A stretch of DNA of 64,000 nt from Microlunatus parietis (GCF_013407955.1 NZ_JACCBU010000001.1:3658001-3722000), one strand, 5' to 3'. Numbered from the stretch's first letter, positions 54,901-63,962 are shown. The notes: generated by a model not told the origin, from the sequence alone. A program made the numbers and translations.

Positions 54901-55011
54901 ACCGCAGGGGAACCTTGACCGAGTCGTCTGCGACGTAGCAGAAACTGTGTCAGGCTCGACGCCGGCAGGGGAACGGCCCCGTCGCTCTTCATCACTCCAG
55001 GTAGGTCGTCC

Positions 55012-55974
55012 ATGAAGTTCTTCGTCCGGCTGATCGTCCCGTTGATCGTCCTCAGTGCGGTGCTCGCGCCGACCGCGGCGCACGCCAATCCGTCCAGTGC
55101 CCCGATCGTGGTCGGTCAGCTGTGGGACGGGTACGTGGACGGTCAGCGAAACACCGCACTGCCGCTGAGCGTGCTCGATCAGCCGTCCGGGCTCGGCGCC
55201 AGCCGGGTCAATCGCGACGTGCTCTACGTACAGAGCGAGAAGGACCGGCAGACCATGATCGCCGTGTCCGAGCACGACGGCGAGGTGCTCGGGAAATACA
55301 CCGTGCCGATCCCGAACGTGTACGACTGGGAGGACATGGCCGTCGGTCCCTGCCCGGCCGGCAGCTGCATCTTCGCCGGTGACATCGGCACCAACAGCGG
55401 GTACGCGGAGAAGCCGGACAACATCATGTCCGTGGTACGGGTCCGGGAGCCGGACCTGGCGTCCGGCCAGACCAGCGGCACCCTGACCGGCGACTACTTC
55501 CCGTACGTGTATCCCGACGGGCGCCGGCCTGACGCCGAGGCGCTCGCCGTGCATCCGGTCACCGGCGAGATCTACGTGATCTTGAAGACGAGCAGCGGAA
55601 TCAGCCCGGTCTACAAGTTCCCCAACCCGCTGCCGAAGCCGGGCGTGGTCAGCACGCTGATCAAGGTCGCCGACCTGACCCTGCCGATCGTCAACGGGAA
55701 GGCGAACTCGGCCCAGATCACCGCCGCCGCGTTCCACCCGCGCAAGAACCGGCTGCTGGTGCGGACCTACACGAAGGTGTACGAGTTCCGCGCCGAACGC
55801 CAGTCTCTGTTGCCGTTCACGGGCGAGCGGGTGGAACTGACCGACACCGCCGAGCGGCAGGGCGAGGCGATCGAGTACGAGGCCGACGGCACGTCCTACT
55901 TCACGCTGTCGGAGAAGGTCGCCGCGCCGTACACGCTCATGCGGGTCGACCTGAGCCACCGCGGCACCAAGTGA
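55012..55974 (+). CDS. secreted beta-propeller-like protein, unknown function
   Basis: The 320-residue product has a Sec signal peptide (FFVRLIVPLIVLSAVLAPTAAHA, cleavage after Ala25). The mature part has repeating strands such as TMIAVSEHDGEVLGKYTV, DWEDMAVGPC, GRRPDAEALAVHPVTGEIYVILK and RQGEAIEYEADGTSYFTLSE, resembling a six- or seven-bladed propeller of phytase/SMP-30 style. A cysteine pair (CPAGSC) could be disulfide-linked. Substrate unknown. It ends at a 26-base inverted repeat. Confidence 0.72.
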   Translation: MKFFVRLIVPLIVLSAVLAPTAAHANPSSAPIVVGQLWDGYVDGQRNTALPLSVLDQPSGLGASRVNRDVLYVQSEKDRQTMIAVSEHDGEVLGKYTVPIPNVYDWEDMAVGPCPAGSCIFAGDIGTNSGYAEKPDNIMSVVRVREPDLASGQTSGTLTGDYFPYVYPDGRRPDAEALAVHPVTGEIYVILKTSSGISPVYKFPNPLPKPGVVSTLIKVADLTLPIVNGKANSAQITAAAFHPRKNRLLVRTYTKVYEFRAERQSLLPFTGERVELTDTAERQGEAIEYEADGTSYFTLSEKVAAPYTLMRVDLSHRGTK

Positions 55975-55985
55975 CCGGAGCCTGA

Positions 55986-56064
55986 CTGTCGCAGAAATGA
56001 CGGTAGTTTCCGGATCGGACGGATTCCAACGGTGGAAGGGAAACTACCGTCAATTCTGCGACAG
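55986..56064. terminator. 26-base inverted repeat between convergent genes
   Basis: 55986-56011 and 56039-56064 pair at 25 of 26 positions around a 27-base loop. The right arm overlaps the stop of the HIT gene (56050-56052). It probably blocks transcription in both directions; no long U-run is present. The arm contains TGACGGTAGTTTCC. Confidence 0.7.
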
Positions 56065-56487
56065 CGAATCACGCAGCGCCGACCGAACCGTGTGCAGCCA
56101 GTCGTCTGCGACCATGCGACTCGACCTCCCCTGCAGCCAGGTGTCCAGGCCGTCCCCCTCCCAGCGCGGGACAACGTGGAAGTGCAGGTGCTCGACGGAC
56201 TGGCCGGTGTGCGGCCCGCTCGCGTTGAGCACATTCACCCCGGCCGCGTCGAGGGCAGTCGTGAGGCTCCGGGCCACCCGCTGAACCAACAGGACGGTGT
56301 CCCGCAGCACCTCGGCCGGCGCGTCCTGCACACCAAGCACATGCTCGGAAGGGATTACCAGCGTGTGGCCCGGGGCGAGCCGTCCGGACGGCAATGGCAG
56401 CAGCGCCGAAGCATGATCACCGCGGTGCAGCCAGGTTGCCGGTCCCTCGTCGTGGAGGAGAGAGCAGAAGACGCAGGGTCGGGACAT
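56050..56487 (-). CDS. HIT-family nucleotide-binding hydrolase
   Basis: ATG 56485-56487 gives 145 residues: CVFCSLLHDEGPATWLHRGDHA (Cys-X2-Cys), SGRLAPGHTLVIPSEHVLGV and the histidine triad SVEHLHFHVVPRW. HIT proteins hydrolyse nucleotide-phosphate linkages (AMP-lysyl, Ap4A or similar). A longer upstream frame is rejected since it runs into the divergent APH gene. Its stop lies within the inverted repeat. Confidence 0.9.
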   Translation of the reverse strand: MSRPCVFCSLLHDEGPATWLHRGDHASALLPLPSGRLAPGHTLVIPSEHVLGVQDAPAEVLRDTVLLVQRVARSLTTALDAAGVNVLNASGPHTGQSVEHLHFHVVPRWEGDGLDTWLQGRSSRMVADDWLHTVRSALRDSLSQN

Positions 56488-56554
56488 CCAGCGATGCTCC
56501 GGGGTTTCGGGGCGGGAATCAACTGGATTCCCGCCTTGGGGCCAGGAAGACTGG

Positions 56555-57475
56555 GTGCTCGCGTGTGGCCGGGAGTTCTTCCGGGAGGTGTGCGCGGCGT
56601 GCGGGCTCGGCGCTCCGCGATCCATCCGACCCATGGGGAACAGCGCCAATCTGGTCTGGCGTCTCGAGACCGCGGCCGGGATCCGCGTGATCAAGGAACT
56701 GCCCGCGTCCACCGTGCAGGAGGAGCTCGGGCGGGCTGCGGAGTTCGAGCGGGCGGTGTTCGAGGCCGGCGTGGTGCCGATGGCGGAGCCGATCGTGGAT
56801 CGGGAGGGACGGCTGCTGCGGCCGATGGTCGGGTCGGGTGGGAAGTCGGCGCTGGTCCGGGTGCACGGCTGGAGCCAGGGGCGGGAGTTCGGGCGGCCGG
56901 TGGACGAGGCGACGGTCTGCGAGGCCGGACGATCACTGGCTCGGATCCAGACGTTCGGTGCGACGTGGGACGCGGCTTTGCCGATCAAGCAGTTGTGGAG
57001 GCGGCCCGATCGGGCCACCTACGATGCCTTCGCGGCACGCTGGCCCGAGTTGATCAAGGAAGGCTGGTCGACGCTGGCGGAGGCGGAGGCCTTGGTGTCC
57101 GAAGGGGTCGAGGATGCCGGGCGCGGGATCTCGACGCACTGTGATCACAAACCGGAGAACAGTCTTGGCCACGATGCGAAATTGATCATTCTCGACTGGG
57201 ACGAAGCCGGTAGGCGCGAGCCGCGGATCGAGTCGCTGCGGCTGGCGGACTGGGCCAAGTGGGTCGCCGGGATCGCGAGTTGGTACGAGTTCAAAGCCCA
57301 ACGGTCGCTGGGTCAGTGGGCGGCCGTCGGCTCGGCTCACGAGGAAGAGGCCGAAGCTGCCTCCCAGACCCTCGGCTGGCTCCGGCACACCTTGCGACGG
57401 ATCCCGCGGTGGACGTCCATGATCAACAAGGCTCTCCGTCGAGGGTCCAGCCGAGCTCAACCCAGCGATCGGTGA
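56555..57475 (+). CDS. phosphotransferase-family protein (APH-like)
   Basis: GTG 56555 follows AGGAAG at 6 bases. 306 residues: STHCDHKPENSLGHDAKLIILDWDEAG is the APH-like catalytic and metal site (Asp, Asn, Asp). The N-lobe contains IRVIKELPASTVQEELGRAAEFE with the ATP-binding Lys. Divergent with HIT (67 bases). Its 3' end overlaps the next, convergent phosphotransferase by 53 bases. Confidence 0.82.
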   Translation: MLACGREFFREVCAACGLGAPRSIRPMGNSANLVWRLETAAGIRVIKELPASTVQEELGRAAEFERAVFEAGVVPMAEPIVDREGRLLRPMVGSGGKSALVRVHGWSQGREFGRPVDEATVCEAGRSLARIQTFGATWDAALPIKQLWRRPDRATYDAFAARWPELIKEGWSTLAEAEALVSEGVEDAGRGISTHCDHKPENSLGHDAKLIILDWDEAGRREPRIESLRLADWAKWVAGIASWYEFKAQRSLGQWAAVGSAHEEEAEAASQTLGWLRHTLRRIPRWTSMINKALRRGSSRAQPSDR

Positions 57476-58424
57476 AGGGCAGATACGGGCCGGGCTCCAG
57501 GAACGCCCGCACCCGATCATTGCCGCGCCGGTAGATCTCGTCGAACAGCCAGTGGCCGTGGAGTTGATCATGGGAGTAGTTGGCGGCCGCCCGGTCGAGC
57601 TCGTCCGGCGCGACGTCACGTACGGTGCGGTAGCCGGCCAGCAGCGCGGCGCAGAGGTCCGGGCGGAGGTCGAAGGAGAGGTCGAGGGTGCGGATGATCT
57701 CCTCCGGCGGCCAGCGGGTCTCCGCCTTGTCCCAGTCGATCACGTCCGACACCTCGTCGCCGATGAAGAACAGGTTCGACTCCTGGAAGTCGCCGTGCAC
57801 CAACTGCTGTGCCGCCATCGGAACGGCGTGCCGAGCCGGCTCGGGATGGCCGGACAGCCAGTCCAGCTTCGTCCGCACATGCTGCTCGGCCCACCGATCC
57901 GTCTCAGTCCGGTCGGGCCGGGCCATGATCAGGTTCAACAGTTCGGTCAGCCGAGCCTCGGTACGTGAGCGGTCCGCCGGGGTCGGCGGCCGCGGCGGTG
58001 CAGCCGCCGGACAGTCGGCCAGGGCGAGATGCAGGTGGGCCAGGGTTCGGCCCATCGCTCGGGCCTCGGCCACGGTGAGTCGATCACGGGCTACCTGGGT
58101 GCCGCGGGCGTACGCGAACAGGGAGTAGCAGACCCCGTCGCGGGACACGATCACCTCCCCGGCCGGCGTGGGCAGGGCCGGCGGGGTCGGGATGCTCCGA
58201 CCGATCGCGTACCTGATCACCGCGTGCTCCCGCTCGATCAGGGAGCGATCGGTCCGGCGGTGCCGCCGCAGCACCACGCGGCGCGTCCTGGTCGTCACGA
58301 CGAACGTCTCGTTCATCGTGCCGCCGGCCGCGCGCTGTACCGCCGTCACCGGCTCGAGCTCCCAGGCCGCCAGCGCGTCCGCCAGGTCGTCGCGCAGGCC
58401 GGGACCGGTTCCCGCTTCCGTCAT
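57423..58424 (-). CDS. phosphotransferase-family protein (homoserine kinase II/APH-like)
   Basis: 333 residues with AGGTMNETFVVTTRTRRVVLRRHR (glycine-rich loop and Lys/Arg), QLVHGDFQESNLFFIGDEVSDVIDWDKAETRWPPEEIIRTL (His-Gly-Asp, Asn, Asp) typical of ThrB2-like or methylthioribose-kinase-like members. The acceptor is unknown. It overlaps the plus-strand APH gene by 53 bases at the 3' ends. Confidence 0.85.
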   Translation of the reverse strand: MTEAGTGPGLRDDLADALAAWELEPVTAVQRAAGGTMNETFVVTTRTRRVVLRRHRRTDRSLIEREHAVIRYAIGRSIPTPPALPTPAGEVIVSRDGVCYSLFAYARGTQVARDRLTVAEARAMGRTLAHLHLALADCPAAAPPRPPTPADRSRTEARLTELLNLIMARPDRTETDRWAEQHVRTKLDWLSGHPEPARHAVPMAAQQLVHGDFQESNLFFIGDEVSDVIDWDKAETRWPPEEIIRTLDLSFDLRPDLCAALLAGYRTVRDVAPDELDRAAANYSHDQLHGHWLFDEIYRRGNDRVRAFLEPGPYLPFTDRWVELGWTLDGEPC

Positions 58425-58494
58425 CCCGGCACGGTACTGCGAACCGCGACCTCCGCGGGCGCTGGTCGGGCTGCTGGCCGTCGCAACCTGAGCC

Positions 58495-59124
58495 CTACAC
58501 GGGATCGCGGAACTCCGGCGCGACCCAGGGCTTCGAAAGCCGGACGGACTGGATCACCAGCGGGTGCAGCAGCTCCGGGGACGGGATCGGGTCGGGCGCA
58601 CCGGAACGGGCGCGCAGCACCCGGGCTGCCAGGTCGATGACTTGATCATGAACGGCATGGCCGGTCAGCATCAGCACGAAGGAACGAGCCAGGCCGAACC
58701 ACGGCCGGTCCGGATCGTCGCCGATGATCAACTGCGTCTCGTCACCGGACCGGCAGTGCAGCACGGGGCCGGACGGGTCGATCGTGATCATCCACTCCGG
58801 CGCCCGGATCCGGTAATGATCATGGTACGGATCGCCCGGGGGGATCGTGATCACGTCGCCGAGCCACTGGTCCTGGAACTGGTCGGCGGTCGCGTCCACG
58901 ATGGCGCCGTCGGCCCGGACATTCCAGCAGTGCACCCAGCTGATCAGGGAATCCAACAACAGCAGATAACCGCACCGGCGCGGCCAGCCGAACTCGGCCT
59001 CGATCGCCTCCGACACGTGACCGCAGCGACCGTCGTTCGGGCGGCCGTCCCTGAGCCGCACCGCTGCCCGCAGTTCCAGGATGCGGCGACGGATCTCCGG
59101 ATCGGTCGGGTCGGCGTCGTCCAC
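58495..59124 (-). CDS. transglutaminase-like hypothetical protein
   Basis: GTG 59122-59124 gives 209 residues; the longer frame to 59262 looks non-coding in its first 46 codons. CGHVSEAIEAEFGWPRRCGYLLLLDS, HCWNVRADGAIVDATADQFQDQW gives a Cys/His/Asp set with the spacing of transglutaminase/papain-like folds, probably for hydrolysis or structural use. No signal peptide. Substrate unknown. Confidence 0.65.
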   Translation of the reverse strand: MDDADPTDPEIRRRILELRAAVRLRDGRPNDGRCGHVSEAIEAEFGWPRRCGYLLLLDSLISWVHCWNVRADGAIVDATADQFQDQWLGDVITIPPGDPYHDHYRIRAPEWMITIDPSGPVLHCRSGDETQLIIGDDPDRPWFGLARSFVLMLTGHAVHDQVIDLAARVLRARSGAPDPIPSPELLHPLVIQSVRLSKPWVAPEFRDPV

Positions 59125-59224
59125 CCGGCCATCGTCCCGCGGTTCGCCGGACCTGAAAAGTCCTTTCCCCCGCGCCCCCGGCGCTGCTACCGTGCCCGGG
59201 TCAGGTGCGAAGGGGGTGACGATC

Positions 59225-59266
59225 ATGTCCGATCCAGTGACAGCGTTGCCCGAGAGCCGCACCTAG
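59225..59266 (+). CDS. possible 13-residue leader peptide before the ABC exporter
   Basis: ATG 59225 after AGGGGGTGAC opens MSDPVTALPESRT and stops at 59266, 49 bases before the ABC gene. The ribosome site is strong. It could be a regulatory leader ORF or a chance frame; a run of regulatory amino-acid codons is not seen. Confidence 0.3.
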   Translation: MSDPVTALPESRT

Positions 59267-59315
59267 ACCCTGACACCGAGAGCCGGGGCCCGCTGCGAAG
59301 CGAATCGAGGTCTCG

Positions 59316-61043
59316 GTGAATTCTTCTCTCCCGCTGCGGCTCTGGCCGCGGCTGATCATGCAACGATTCCGACTCGTCGGCTATCTCACGGCCCTGCTCG
59401 TCTCGGCGGGCCTGGCTGTGACGGTTCCGCTGGCGTTCCAGCGAATCGTCGACGACGGCCTGGTTCCCGGCCGAGTCGACCTCGCGCTCGGCTGGACCGG
59501 GCTCGCCCTCGCTGCCGGCGTGGTCGCAGCGACGGTGAACGCGGTCGCCAACGCGACCGGCGCCGAGCTCGGTGCCCGAATCTCGGAGCGGCTGCGGTAC
59601 GAACTCTTCACGCGCGTCCTGACTCAGCCATACGCGTTCCATGCCGAGTCGAAGGCCGGCGCCGTCGTATCCCGCCTCACCCGCAGCCCGGTCGAGGCGC
59701 AGGGTGTCATCCAGACGATCTTCGGCACCTTGGTGGGACAGGGCGTGCTGTTGATCATCGCCGTGATCACATTGGCGAGGATCGACCTGCTGGCCGTAGC
59801 GCTGGTCCTGGCAATGGTGCCACTGTTCCTGCTCCCGATGCGGAGCTTCACCCGCCGGCTCTTCGCGGCCGGCCGGGACCAGACCGCCGCCAGCAGCGAG
59901 CTGGAGCACTTCCTGACCGAACGGTGCAACGTCGAGGGCGCGGTGGCCCGGCGGCTGTACCGCACCGAGGCGACCGAGCTGGCCGCCTTCGGAGGCCTGA
60001 TCGGCCGGCTGCGGGAGATCCTGATCCGTCGGAACCGGACGTTCTACACGTCACAGCTCGTCACCACGGCGTTGGCGGCGGTCGGCGTTGCGGTCGTGTA
60101 CGGAGTCGGTGCGATCAACGGGGCCTCGGTCGGCGAGATCGTGGCGATGGCCGCACTGGTGAAGATGATCTACGACCCGTTGATCATGATCAGCATCCAG
60201 GGACTCGGTCTGAGCGGCGGCCTGGTGGCCCTGGAGAAGGTCTTCGAACTGCTCGACCTGCCGACCGACCCGAGCACCGGTGGCCGGTCACTGCCCGGCC
60301 GGGCGACCCGGCTGTCCTTCGACGGTGTCTGGTTCCGGCACCCGGCTCCGGGCACCGCGACCCTGCCGGACCTTGCCGCCGAGGCGGCCGGTGATGCGGT
60401 TGATCAGGACTGGGCCGTGACCGACCTGAGCTTCAGCCTGGTGCCGGGCGGGATCACCGCCCTGGTCGGAGCGAGCGGTGCCGGGAAGACCACGACGGCC
60501 CTGCTCGCCGCCGGCATCCATCGGCCGACCCGGGGCAAGATCATGATCGACGGCATCGACCTGGCCGAGCTGTCAGGCGAGAGCCGGCACCGGGCGATCG
60601 GCATGGTCACCCAGGACGTGTACGTCCTGCACGCCAGCCTCCGGGACAACCTCACCCTGGCCCGACCGGGTGCGGACGATGATCAACTTCGCCGTGCGCT
60701 GGCCCGGGCCCAACTCGCCGAGCTGGTGGACGGTCTGCCGCAGGGGCTGGACACCGTGGTCGGCGATCGCGGCTTCCGGCTGTCCGGCGGCGAACGCCAA
60801 CGGCTGAGCCTGGCCCGGATGTTCCTGGCCCAGCCCGACATCGTGATCTTGGACGAGGCGACCGCCCACCTGGACGCGCTGACCGAGGCCGCGCTGCACC
60901 GGGCGATCACCGAGGACCTGGCGGGCCGCACGCTGCTGATCATCGCGCATCGGCCGAGCACGATCGAGAACGCTGATCGCACCGTGCGGCTCGCCTCGGG
61001 CCGGCTTTGCCCTTCGACAGGCTCAGGGCGCGGTGGTCAGTAG
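59316..61043 (+). CDS. ABC transporter half-exporter (membrane domain plus ATPase)
   Basis: 575 residues: six membrane helices over 20-300 (LVGYLTALLVSAGLAVTVP onward), then the ATPase with ALVGASGAGKTTTALLAAG (Walker A near 385), LSGGERQRLSLARMFL (signature near 490) and DIVILDEATAHLDAL (Walker B). AHRPSTIENAD is the H-loop. It exports a lipid, peptide or drug as a dimer; there is no sign of a cofactor domain. The C-terminal CPSTGSGRGGQ is encoded by a dispersed repeat, so the native end may be altered by its insertion. Confidence 0.93.
   Translation: MNSSLPLRLWPRLIMQRFRLVGYLTALLVSAGLAVTVPLAFQRIVDDGLVPGRVDLALGWTGLALAAGVVAATVNAVANATGAELGARISERLRYELFTRVLTQPYAFHAESKAGAVVSRLTRSPVEAQGVIQTIFGTLVGQGVLLIIAVITLARIDLLAVALVLAMVPLFLLPMRSFTRRLFAAGRDQTAASSELEHFLTERCNVEGAVARRLYRTEATELAAFGGLIGRLREILIRRNRTFYTSQLVTTALAAVGVAVVYGVGAINGASVGEIVAMAALVKMIYDPLIMISIQGLGLSGGLVALEKVFELLDLPTDPSTGGRSLPGRATRLSFDGVWFRHPAPGTATLPDLAAEAAGDAVDQDWAVTDLSFSLVPGGITALVGASGAGKTTTALLAAGIHRPTRGKIMIDGIDLAELSGESRHRAIGMVTQDVYVLHASLRDNLTLARPGADDDQLRRALARAQLAELVDGLPQGLDTVVGDRGFRLSGGERQRLSLARMFLAQPDIVILDEATAHLDALTEAALHRAITEDLAGRTLLIIAHRPSTIENADRTVRLASGRLCPSTGSGRGGQ
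61010..61028. repeat. dispersed CCCTTCGACAGGCTCAGGG repeat inside the ABC exporter end
   Basis: One copy of the 19-base repeat overlaps the last codons of the ABC gene. The same sequence forms arms at 31069-31127, 38724-38768 and 44675-44693. Confidence 0.75.
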
Positions 61044-63529
61044 ACCTCGATCTCGTCGATGAACACCCCGTTGTCCCGCTTCGTGAAGGTTCGGGTGAAC
61101 GCGATCTTCACGTGCTTGGCCTCGACCGGCGCGAACCGGACCAGGTAGCGGTTGCCGGAAGCGTCGTTCGGCCGGGTCAGCCCACCCCGGTCGGTCCAGG
61201 CCGTGCCGTCGACGCTGGTCAGCACCCGCACGGTGTCCGGGCGATAGTAGGAGTACTCGACGTACCCCTGCACGTCGACCTCCCGCACCGTCTTCGGGGC
61301 ATCGAAGTCGAAGGTCACCGAGAAATCCTTCGTCTCGTCCGGAGCACCCTGGATCACGTATGGCCTCTTGTCGCCGAAGTTGTCCGACACGACACCGTCG
61401 GTGGACTCCAGCAGCGTGTCGTCGGCGAAGTCCTTCGGCGGTTCCCACGACTTGTGGTACGTCATCCCGCCGACCAGGTTCGGCCGGCCGACCGGAGCCC
61501 CCGCGATCTTGAAGTCGACCAGGCCTGGCGCCGCGGCCTTCAGCCGGACGTAGCGCGCCTTGGCGTTCAGCCCGACGAACTCCGCACCGCCCTTGGACCC
61601 GGTCCGGGTGCCGGCGTCGACCCAGCTCTTGCCGTCGTAGGAGGTCTGAATGGTGTACGACTCCGGATGAGCATCACCCCAGGTGACGAAGACTCCGTCC
61701 ACCTGGTGCTGGGCACCAAGATCAACAGCTCCGCCGGTCTTGATCACCTTCGCCAGGTTCCGCCCGGCCAGCGGCTTGCCGGCGGCGGCGTCCAGGACGA
61801 GCGCCCGGATCCGTTCCAGGTAGGTGACATCGCCGGTGAAGGTGCCCGGCTTGCTGGCCAGGGCCTTGGCCAGGTCGGTGGCCAGCCCCGGCTGCTTCCG
61901 CTTCAGGATCTCGATCACCTCCCAGTCCTCGATGCCGTCCCGCAGCGACTCCAGCCGCAGCGTCCGCTCCAACAGGTCCTTGTGCTCCTTGTCGACGTTG
62001 ACCGTCCAGAAGTCGCCCTTCACCTCCTGGTCGTCCATCGAGATGTTCCAGTTGTTGAAGGCCCAGTGCAGATGCCCGTTCGCGCCGCGCGCCGCGGCCA
62101 GCCAGCCGATCAGGCGCTGGTAGTACTGCGGCTGGTCGACGAACCGGTTGAGGAAGCCCAGCGTCGGGATGTTGCAGTTGTAGAGCCAGAGATCCTTGCC
62201 CTCCGCGCGTGCCTTGTCCCAGGCCGCCGGGTGGGTCTCGTAGTTGAGCAGGTTGGGGATCACGACGTCCTCGTACTGGCTGATCTCACTGGCCAGGCCT
62301 TCGTGGAAGGTGGCGTCGCCGATCTTGACCTCGGGCCAGATCGCCTTGATCTTGCCGTAGATGCCGAGCCAGCCCTCCTTGCCGACCGCGCCCTGCGGCT
62401 CGTCGCCGACATGCATCCACCAGCGCTGGTCCCAGCCCTTGGCCTTCACATGATCACGCAGCGCGGTGACGTACTGCGTGATGTAGCTGTCGGCCTCGGC
62501 GGTGTCCCAGTCGACGTACTTCTTGATCAACTTCCCGTCCGGCCCGGTGGCCAGCGTCTCGACGTCCCACTTCGACCAGTAGCCGGGGCCGCCGGCCATC
62601 CAGAGGCCCTCGAGCCGGCTGACGGTGCCACGCTCGGTGAAGAACTCGACCACCTCGTCGACCCGGCTCCAGTCGAAGTGCACGGTGCCGTCGGGATCGA
62701 CCCTGGTCTGCTCGCCCTGCATCAGCAGCGTGCTCATCGGCAGCGAGAGGTTGTTGTTGCGGTAGTCCTTGCGGATCCGCGCGTAGTCCTCCATCAGCTT
62801 CCACCACTCGGGGCTGAACGGGGAGAAGCCGTAGTTGGCGAGCATCGTCTCCACCGGCGGTTCCTGATACGAGACCGTACCGAAGAATAACGTCCACTCG
62901 ACGTCGGTGAAGCCGCTGTCCTTGGCGTCCGGGATGGTCACCGGCCGGACGTTGATCGACAGCGGCAGGCTCAGGTTGCCTCGGTCTGTCTCCAGCGTGA
63001 CCGTGCCGCGGTAGACCCCGCCGGCGGCGTCCCGCGGCACCTTGACCCGGACCCAGACCGGCTGGGTCCGGTTCGCCCCGACCTTGATCGACGGCGTGTT
63101 CGACAGCCCGTCCGGGAAGTCGTCCGGCGCCGGCCGGCTCGGTGCGTAGACGATCTGTTTGCTGCCGTTCTTGTCGAAGACCGAGTTGTGGTTCAGCGAG
63201 GTGAACTTGACGAAGTTGTACGTCAGGTTCGACGCGGCGATCGTGTGCCGGCCGGCGGTCAGCGAGCCGAACGAGACCTTCTTGATCGTGAACTCGCGGT
63301 CCCAGCGGACGACCACCTGGCCGGCCTCGAACTCGTTCCGGGCCGAGTCGAGGGCGAGTGCCGAGGCACCGCCGGTGTCGTCCGGCAGCGAGTCCGGAAA
63401 GACGTGGGTGGACGCGCGCGCCGCCCAGAGCAAAGGCTTCGCAGCTGATTCGGCGGCCGGTGCGGTGAGCGCGGTCGCCACGCAGGCGACGGCGAGCACC
63501 AGGGCAGCGAACAACGGGAACGGCTTCAT
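61037..63529 (-). CDS. secreted DUF4091 glycoside-hydrolase-like protein with discoidin domains
   Basis: The 830-residue protein has a Sec signal peptide (MKPFPLFAALVLAVACVATAL, cleavage after APA at about 25), an N-terminal beta domain (30-200), a barrel-like region with KGWDQRWWMHVGDEPQGAVGKEG (about 366-388, Asp/Glu pair as in GH123) and GHLHWAFNNWN, and the DUF4091 motif LRLESLRDGIEDWEVIEILKR (about 540-560). C-terminal parts resemble F5/8-type C carbohydrate-binding domains (VDLGAQHQVDGVFVTWGDA; FDFDAPKTVREVDVQGYVEYS). Function is probably extracellular glycan hydrolysis, substrate unknown. GGGGAG precedes the ATG. Overlaps the ABC gene by 7 bases. Confidence 0.85.
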   Translation of the reverse strand: MKPFPLFAALVLAVACVATALTAPAAESAAKPLLWAARASTHVFPDSLPDDTGGASALALDSARNEFEAGQVVVRWDREFTIKKVSFGSLTAGRHTIAASNLTYNFVKFTSLNHNSVFDKNGSKQIVYAPSRPAPDDFPDGLSNTPSIKVGANRTQPVWVRVKVPRDAAGGVYRGTVTLETDRGNLSLPLSINVRPVTIPDAKDSGFTDVEWTLFFGTVSYQEPPVETMLANYGFSPFSPEWWKLMEDYARIRKDYRNNNLSLPMSTLLMQGEQTRVDPDGTVHFDWSRVDEVVEFFTERGTVSRLEGLWMAGGPGYWSKWDVETLATGPDGKLIKKYVDWDTAEADSYITQYVTALRDHVKAKGWDQRWWMHVGDEPQGAVGKEGWLGIYGKIKAIWPEVKIGDATFHEGLASEISQYEDVVIPNLLNYETHPAAWDKARAEGKDLWLYNCNIPTLGFLNRFVDQPQYYQRLIGWLAAARGANGHLHWAFNNWNISMDDQEVKGDFWTVNVDKEHKDLLERTLRLESLRDGIEDWEVIEILKRKQPGLATDLAKALASKPGTFTGDVTYLERIRALVLDAAAGKPLAGRNLAKVIKTGGAVDLGAQHQVDGVFVTWGDAHPESYTIQTSYDGKSWVDAGTRTGSKGGAEFVGLNAKARYVRLKAAAPGLVDFKIAGAPVGRPNLVGGMTYHKSWEPPKDFADDTLLESTDGVVSDNFGDKRPYVIQGAPDETKDFSVTFDFDAPKTVREVDVQGYVEYSYYRPDTVRVLTSVDGTAWTDRGGLTRPNDASGNRYLVRFAPVEAKHVKIAFTRTFTKRDNGVFIDEIEVY

Positions 63530-63600
63530 CGGCTGACTCCCCTACAGTCGGTGGAAACCTCATTGTTGGAACCGGCCGAGCACGGCGACAACCAACCCGA

Positions 63601-63927
63601 CTAGACCACTGGCTCCGCGTCCGGCGGCGGGCCGCGGTCGGGTCCGGGTTCGATCACCCGGCGGACGTCGCCGGCGGGCAGCCAGACCCGCTGCCGGCGC
63701 CGGTCGTGCAGCTCGACCAGGACCACCGGGCGGACCCAGCGGGTGACGTGGCCGCGGACCCATTCCTCCCCGTCGCGGGCCCAGACGACTCGGGCCTCGA
63801 CCTCGATCCGGGTGTGGTCGCTGAGGTAGCGAGCAGTCTCCCCCGCCGGCCACTCCTCGTTCTCGACCTGTTGCTGCTCCTCGGGCGAGAGCTTCTCCCA
63901 CCAGAACGAGTCCCTGACACCTGCCAT
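63601..63927 (-). CDS. DUF6504-type small protein
   Basis: ATG 63925-63927 gives 108 residues: MAGVRDSFWWEKLSPEEQQQ, then VEARVVWARDGEEWVRGHVTRWVRPVVLVELHDRRRQRVWLPAGDVRR, a pattern I associate with the DUF6504 family. A longer start at 63990 is rejected because a promoter (63934-63962) lies in that stretch. Its Pro-rich tail is non-conserved. Function unknown. Confidence 0.7.
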   Translation of the reverse strand: MAGVRDSFWWEKLSPEEQQQVENEEWPAGETARYLSDHTRIEVEARVVWARDGEEWVRGHVTRWVRPVVLVELHDRRRQRVWLPAGDVRRVIEPGPDRGPPPDAEPVV

Positions 63928-63933
63928 GGCGTC

Positions 63934-63962
63934 AGTATCGAACAGGTGAGCGATTTTTCCAA
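63934..63962 (-). promoter_or_regulatory. sigma70-type promoter for the DUF6504 gene
   Basis: On the minus strand TTGGAA (63957-63962) and GATACT (63934-63939) are 17 bases apart. The -10 is 6 bases before ATG 63927, so the message is probably leaderless, which is common in actinobacteria. Confidence 0.6.

Noticed and set aside
59125..59262. N-terminal extension of the transglutaminase-like gene
   Set aside because: The added 46 residues lack family features and overlap the likely control region of the divergent ABC gene.
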